Shown: positions 60,480-64,000 of the stretch, piece after piece
Numbering within the stretch: the first letter of the stretch is position 1
Layout of the letters: each line of letters opens with the position of its first letter
Source: Candida dubliniensis CD36
Lineage: Eukaryota; Ascomycota; Pichiomycetes; Serinales; Debaryomycetaceae
NCBI RefSeq assembly: GCF_000026945.1
Contig: NC_012863.1
Location: 186,001 to 250,000, forward strand
DNA: 64,000 nt
Reading direction: 5' to 3'
Notes under the pieces: model-generated
Database searches by the model: none
Told to the model about the DNA's origin: nothing
The model's input: only the letters and a program-made list of their open reading frames with translations
Position numbers and translations under genes: made by a program

Positions 60480-61963
60480 ATTTGGTGTAACGAGATTTAG
60501 GTTGAAAATTGTTCGACTGGTATGTAAGAAGAACGCTGGTTGGAACGACGATAATTGTTACGGGCGATAATTGTTACGGCGATAATTGTTACCATAAGAC
60601 TTGGACTTATAACGGGGGGGGGGGTTAGAATTTTGATCCCGATATTGCGGTTGGTAATTGTTGTTTCTAACATAGTTGACTTGAAAATCGTTGGTGGGCA
60701 AATCCTCGGGGAAATTGATGTTATGAAAAAATGTGATTCAACCGTTTGTAAAAAAAAAAAAGATCAGGTGGGTTGACATAATCAAGCGAGTGAAGAGAAA
60801 GGAGGACAGCAAAGTGATCTTCCAATTTTCTGCAAAATAAGCGATCTTTCTTGTGATGAATCTATTCCGGTAAGGAATAAGATTGTTGGCAAGTTGTCTA
60901 AAAACGAGCAATGAACAGGGTAACTGGCTCGCCAGGGGGTTGGCAGCAACAGATACATTTGGGTTACAGTTTTTTTCTGTCCAATAATTCCCAGTTACGA
61001 ATCAAATAAATATGGTAATCAATATCTAACCAAAGAAATTTGTGGTCCAAATCGGGTATTGAAGTGCTGTTTGGAAAGCATTAATCAAATCATCTTTAAG
61101 ATAGGGTGCAGCAGCATGAGCCCAAAATTTGGTAATCCAAATTCATACTAACAAAGTAACTTTGCAATTGTTGGAACTTTGAAAACAAGATGGTCGTCAT
61201 CAGAATTGGTAATCAGAAAAGCATCAACAATAGGGGGGAGGGGGGGGGGGAGGTTTTGTTGTTCAGGGAGCCATTGCATTTGAGGAGCTTCTTGGACCAT
61301 TCATGAACGTTGGCATAACCCTCCGAATTTTGGGCAGCAATTTCACGTGGGGAAACTGGGGGAAGGGTTCGTCCTCATAAGGTTCAAATCCAAACTCATT
61401 AAAGAGGTGCACCATAAGCCTGAGGTGGCGGTGGACCAAAAAGCATGGTCAGCAGTTGGAGGAACAACATCCCATTGACCTGGAGGAGCATCATTATCAT
61501 GACCAAAGGTTGGATTGGAACGTTGTTTTCTCCATTTTTTGGCAGCCAATTCATCAACCTTTTTGAGCAGTGGCTTGAATAAATTCAGCGTGAGCGTCAA
61601 CATGCTCATCAAACATGGTCAAATTTTTTTTTTTTCCTGGGCTCCCTCGACAATACGTTTGGCTTGGTTATCCAAAACGTCTTCTCTCTCACGGTTGACG
61701 GCAATAGCTTCAGCTTGAGCAGCATTGGTCTCATTGATAACCTTATAGATTTGGTTAGTGATAGTTTCGCCTTGTTGTTTGAACATTTCCATCATTTGTT
61801 GACGAAATTCCCGCAAATTGGTTTCAGCAGTAACAAACATTTGGGCTTCAGGACCTGGATCAGTAGTTTGTCCAGCAGCTTCTTCAGCAGCATGATGAAG
61901 TGGTAGCTGGGGTTTCAGGAACAGATTCCTGTGTTCTTGTTCTTCTTTCTGGTTTCTAGCCAT
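60480..61963 (-). pseudogene. Broken gag of the retrotransposon
   Basis: The gag frame opens with ATG at 61963, 79 bp inside the right LTR, and shows a helical N-terminal segment (residues 1-114, rich in Glu, Gln, Ala). It breaks at a T-run (61623-61635; poly-A on the coding strand). A second frame (61612-61343) continues with KPLLKKVDELAAKKWRKQRS and a Pro/Trp-rich stretch. Later parts are in other frames after G-runs (about 61231-61251, 60605-60615) and an A-run (60750-60760). The gag end is Asn/Tyr/Arg-rich (NNYRR units), a basic nucleic-acid-binding tail rather than a CCHC zinc knuckle that I can see. Not translatable as it stands. Confidence 0.7.
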
Positions 61964-62042
61964 GACGAAAGGTTGCAGAAATTCGCTTAAAGTTTAAAGT
62001 TTTGCTTAAAGTTGATAATAAAGTTCCAGAAAATTAATTTTA

Positions 62043-62298
62043 TGAAGTATTCCTAGGTTTTATTAATTAGATATTACGACGGATAATATAGGTTGCTCTA
62101 ACTTTCTATAGATTCGAAGCTAATTATCAGTATGTAATAATTGAAAGTAATAAAAAAATATGAATTGTTTTTTTTTACAAAGAGAAGTAGTATATAATAG
62201 AGAATAATAAAATAACAATTATAAAGGATTCGTTCAACTCCCTGGAGTTGAATTCAAAAGGACTGCACATAAAATATTGCAGATCCTGTTTTACAACA
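62043..62298 (-). repeat. Right LTR (5' LTR of the minus-strand element)
   Basis: 256 bp whose reverse complement starts TGTTGTAAAAC and ends AATACTTCA, immediately upstream of the gag leader. It is correctly oriented to transcribe gag-pol leftward. It contains an inverted repeat TTCAACTCC-AG-GGAGTTGAA. Confidence 0.92.
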
Positions 62299-64000
62299 TG
62301 GTTTAGTGGTTTAGTGGTTTAGTGGTGGTGATGGTGATGGTGATAAGAAAAGTTTTCATTGTTAATAGAATAAAGAGATCGACCATTTTATCCATTCTCT
62401 CTAACAAAAAGGAATGATTAATCTATTCATACATGTACATACATACATACATACATACATAAATATCAAACCTCCACAATTTAGGAATTCAAGTGTATAT
62501 ATATTCATTGTTGATCGTTGATAAGAAACTATCTATATGGGTAAAACTATTCCATATTCCAAGCAGTTTAATGAAATCTATAATATAAATTCATATAAAT
62601 TCAATTCTAATTATGTCTTAATTCTTAATTCTTATAATCAGTGCTGCCAGATTCACCTTTTAAATACTTATTAGTTAACTCAACCAAAGAATATAAATTT
62701 TTCTTTGAGTTATTATTCTCTACTCTTCCTCCTTTTATTATTATTATTGTTAATCATTAATTATTGATAAATTTCATCTATAATAATACAATGGAACTTA
62801 ACTCATTATATTCACTTTATCAACTTTATCAACTATATCAAAAATACCTACATGTATTAGTATTAGTATTAGTATTATTATAGCATTCTTGATCATTAAG
62901 GTCACGTGCAAGCAAGTTTTTTGGAAATTTCCTTGAACTTTCCTTGAACTTTCCCTACTAAAACAAAAGATCTCTCTTTCTCTCTCTCTCTCACTCTCTC
63001 TCAAAAAAAAAAAAAGCAAAACTATACCCCATTTACCACTTATCTTGTAAATAGAATTTTTGTATAATAAAGCATTATCACCAATATTATTTCATTAAAC
63101 CAAAAAAAGCCAAAAAAAAAAGGCTTAATTGCAATTGCAATTGCAAATGAATCTTTATTCAAGATATAAAGTTGTTGTTGTTGACGACCGTTATTTTGTT
63201 TTTTTTTTTTTTTCTTTTCTTTTCTTTTTTCTTTATGGGAAGTAAGTAATTACAAACCTTCCTTCCTTCCCCCTCCCCGCAGTCACGTGACATGATGACA
63301 ATATCTATTCAATTTTAAATGCCGATAAATAATTATTATTAATGTATTGCATGTATGTATAAATGGGGGGGATTAGATGGAATTATGTTTCAAAGAGCTG
63401 TGGTGGTGCGGGTAGAGAGAGAGAGAGAGAAACATGAAATTTGCCAATGTTTTTGAGACGCGTCTCGAAACAAACAAAGATCGACACAAGAAAAGAAATT
63501 GTTCTAGACCTTTACTCTACCGAGGAATATATTGTATTGTATGGTGAACTTCTTCATATGAGTTGATAAATCCGCCTTTAGTACATATAGGGGCGGCAAA
63601 TGAAAATTTAGCCAAAAAAAAAAAAAAAAAAACTAAAGATTATATACAAGAAACCGCTAATACAATTACAATTACTACTATTACTACTACTTCTATAAAT
63701 ATCGGGTATTGTTCTATATTTAGTTACTCCTATTGTTATTATTGTTGTTGTTGTTGTTGCTGTGGTGGTGGTGATTAGTTGCAGTTTTAACTTCTTCGTC
63801 TTCTTCTTCTCCTTTAATCCGCGTGATCTGATAATGTCTTGTCTTGTGTTTGGTACACGACATTTGCCTATTGGGTAGAGAGAAAGAAACTGGGCTGAGT
63901 TTGTTAATAGATCAGAATAATCCATTAATTCTTTCTTTTTCTTAGTTGAGAATATTCTCTCTTTTTTTTTCTTTCTTTTTTTTTTACCTAATTAGGTTAA
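62299..64000. other. Gene-free right end of the window
   Basis: 1.7 kb from the retrotransposon to the window edge. Starts with TTTAGTGG units and GGTGAT repeats (62320-62343). It holds an ATAC repeat (62437-62460), TCTCTC repeats (62971-63000), a TCACGTGC site (62902-62909), a perfect TCACGTGA at 63283-63290, a GAGA tract (63416-63430), an A-run near 63615-63632 and a GTT repeat (63741-63760). The open frames at 63563-63778 and 63608-63925 overlap on opposite strands, are low-complexity and are not supported. It is probably promoter for a gene beyond the edge. Confidence 0.5.
63283..63290. promoter_or_regulatory. Palindromic TCACGTGA E-box (Cbf1-type)
   Basis: Perfect octamer in the right-hand gene-free region. 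Its target gene would lie outside the window. Confidence 0.35.

Larger units (their letters stand above)
57164..62298 (-). mobile_element. Ty3/gypsy-type LTR retrotransposon, decayed, with inverted LTRs
   Basis: A 5.1-kb element read on the minus strand. Right copy of the LTR: 62043-62298. Left copy: 57164-57419. Both are 256 bp and begin TGTTGTAAAAC and end TACTTCA when read in the LTR sense, but the two copies are in opposite orientation. Between them, in order on the minus strand, lie gag, an aspartic protease (LDSG motif), reverse transcriptase with YLDD, RNase H, and integrase with a C-x2-C finger and a D...D...E-type core. Protease-RT-RNaseH-integrase order is that of Ty3/gypsy. All reading frames are broken many times. 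The flanks are TTTAGTGG tandem units; 4-bp TGGT occurs at both borders, which is compatible with a target duplication but also with the repeat itself. Confidence 0.88.

Noticed and set aside
60555..60776. Plus-strand open frame inside the retrotransposon
   Set aside because: It is antisense to the Asn/Arg-rich gag tail and crosses a G-run; a shadow frame.
57164..62298. DIRS-type element, because of the inverted terminal repeats
   Set aside because: The internal region has an aspartic protease motif and a D,D,E-type integrase and no tyrosine recombinase that I can see; the LTR ends are TG...CA as in LTR elements.
63608..63925. 105-codon minus-strand open frame near the right edge
   Set aside because: Half is Thr/Ile and Phe homopolymer translation, and an opposite-strand frame overlaps it.

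Overview
The window looks like a piece of a nuclear chromosome from a budding yeast of the CUG-Ser (Candida) clade. The DNA is AT-rich, genes are intronless and well spaced, and coding and intergenic DNA is full of short homopolymers and triplet repeats (poly-N and poly-Q tracts). Clade-typical genes are present: a beta-1,2-mannosyltransferase-type protein, a five-CXC metallothionein (CRD2-like) and a PGA/DAG7-like surface gene pair. A CTG codon in RAT1 also sits where I recall S. cerevisiae Rat1 having Ser. As I remember the C. albicans map, the order MDN1 / SMF3-PGA57-DAG7 / EST1-like PIN protein / eL40 / MLP1 / HGT17 / RAT1 / DAGK-like / AGP2 resembles one C. albicans block. Symbols given on that basis are recollections, not search results.

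Layout. 1-12317 (minus): most of midasin, running off the left edge, with all six AAA P-loops in one frame. 13930-18972: an Nramp metal transporter, a glycine-rich repeat surface protein and a secreted double-psi beta-barrel protein. 20990-24652 (minus): an Est1-like protein with a PIN nuclease domain. 26944-32999: a stand-alone ribosomal protein eL40 gene and a divergent Mlp/TPR nuclear-pore coiled-coil gene, sharing a short intergenic region with a Cbf1 E-box and a Tbf1-type half-site. 35343-43810: an MFS sugar transporter, RAT1, a DAG/sphingoid-kinase-like gene and an amino-acid permease. 45945-46016: tRNA-Asp(GUC), preceded by a 5' fragment of another tRNA. 46127-55290: a class-3 lipase, VPS71, MDM35, ASK1, CRD2 and a large BMT-family gene.

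57164-62298 is a decayed Ty3/gypsy-type retrotransposon on the minus strand (gag, protease, RT, RNase H, integrase). Its two 256-bp LTRs are in inverted, not direct, orientation. The integrase end is missing at the inverted LTR, and many frame breaks lie in homopolymer runs. The arrangement predicts convergent LTR transcription, and I rate it the most unusual structure in the window. The remaining DNA to 64000 carries no gene I can support.

Functionally the genes cover ribosome production (midasin, eL40, Rat1), the nuclear pore and mRNA surveillance (Mlp-like, Est1/PIN-like), metal handling (Nramp, metallothionein), nutrient uptake (sugar and amino-acid permeases), the cell surface (PGA57-like, DAG7-like, BMT), chromatin and mitosis (Vps71, Ask1) and mitochondrial lipid transport (Mdm35). 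They form no operon. Apparent coupling is limited to divergent or convergent neighbours.
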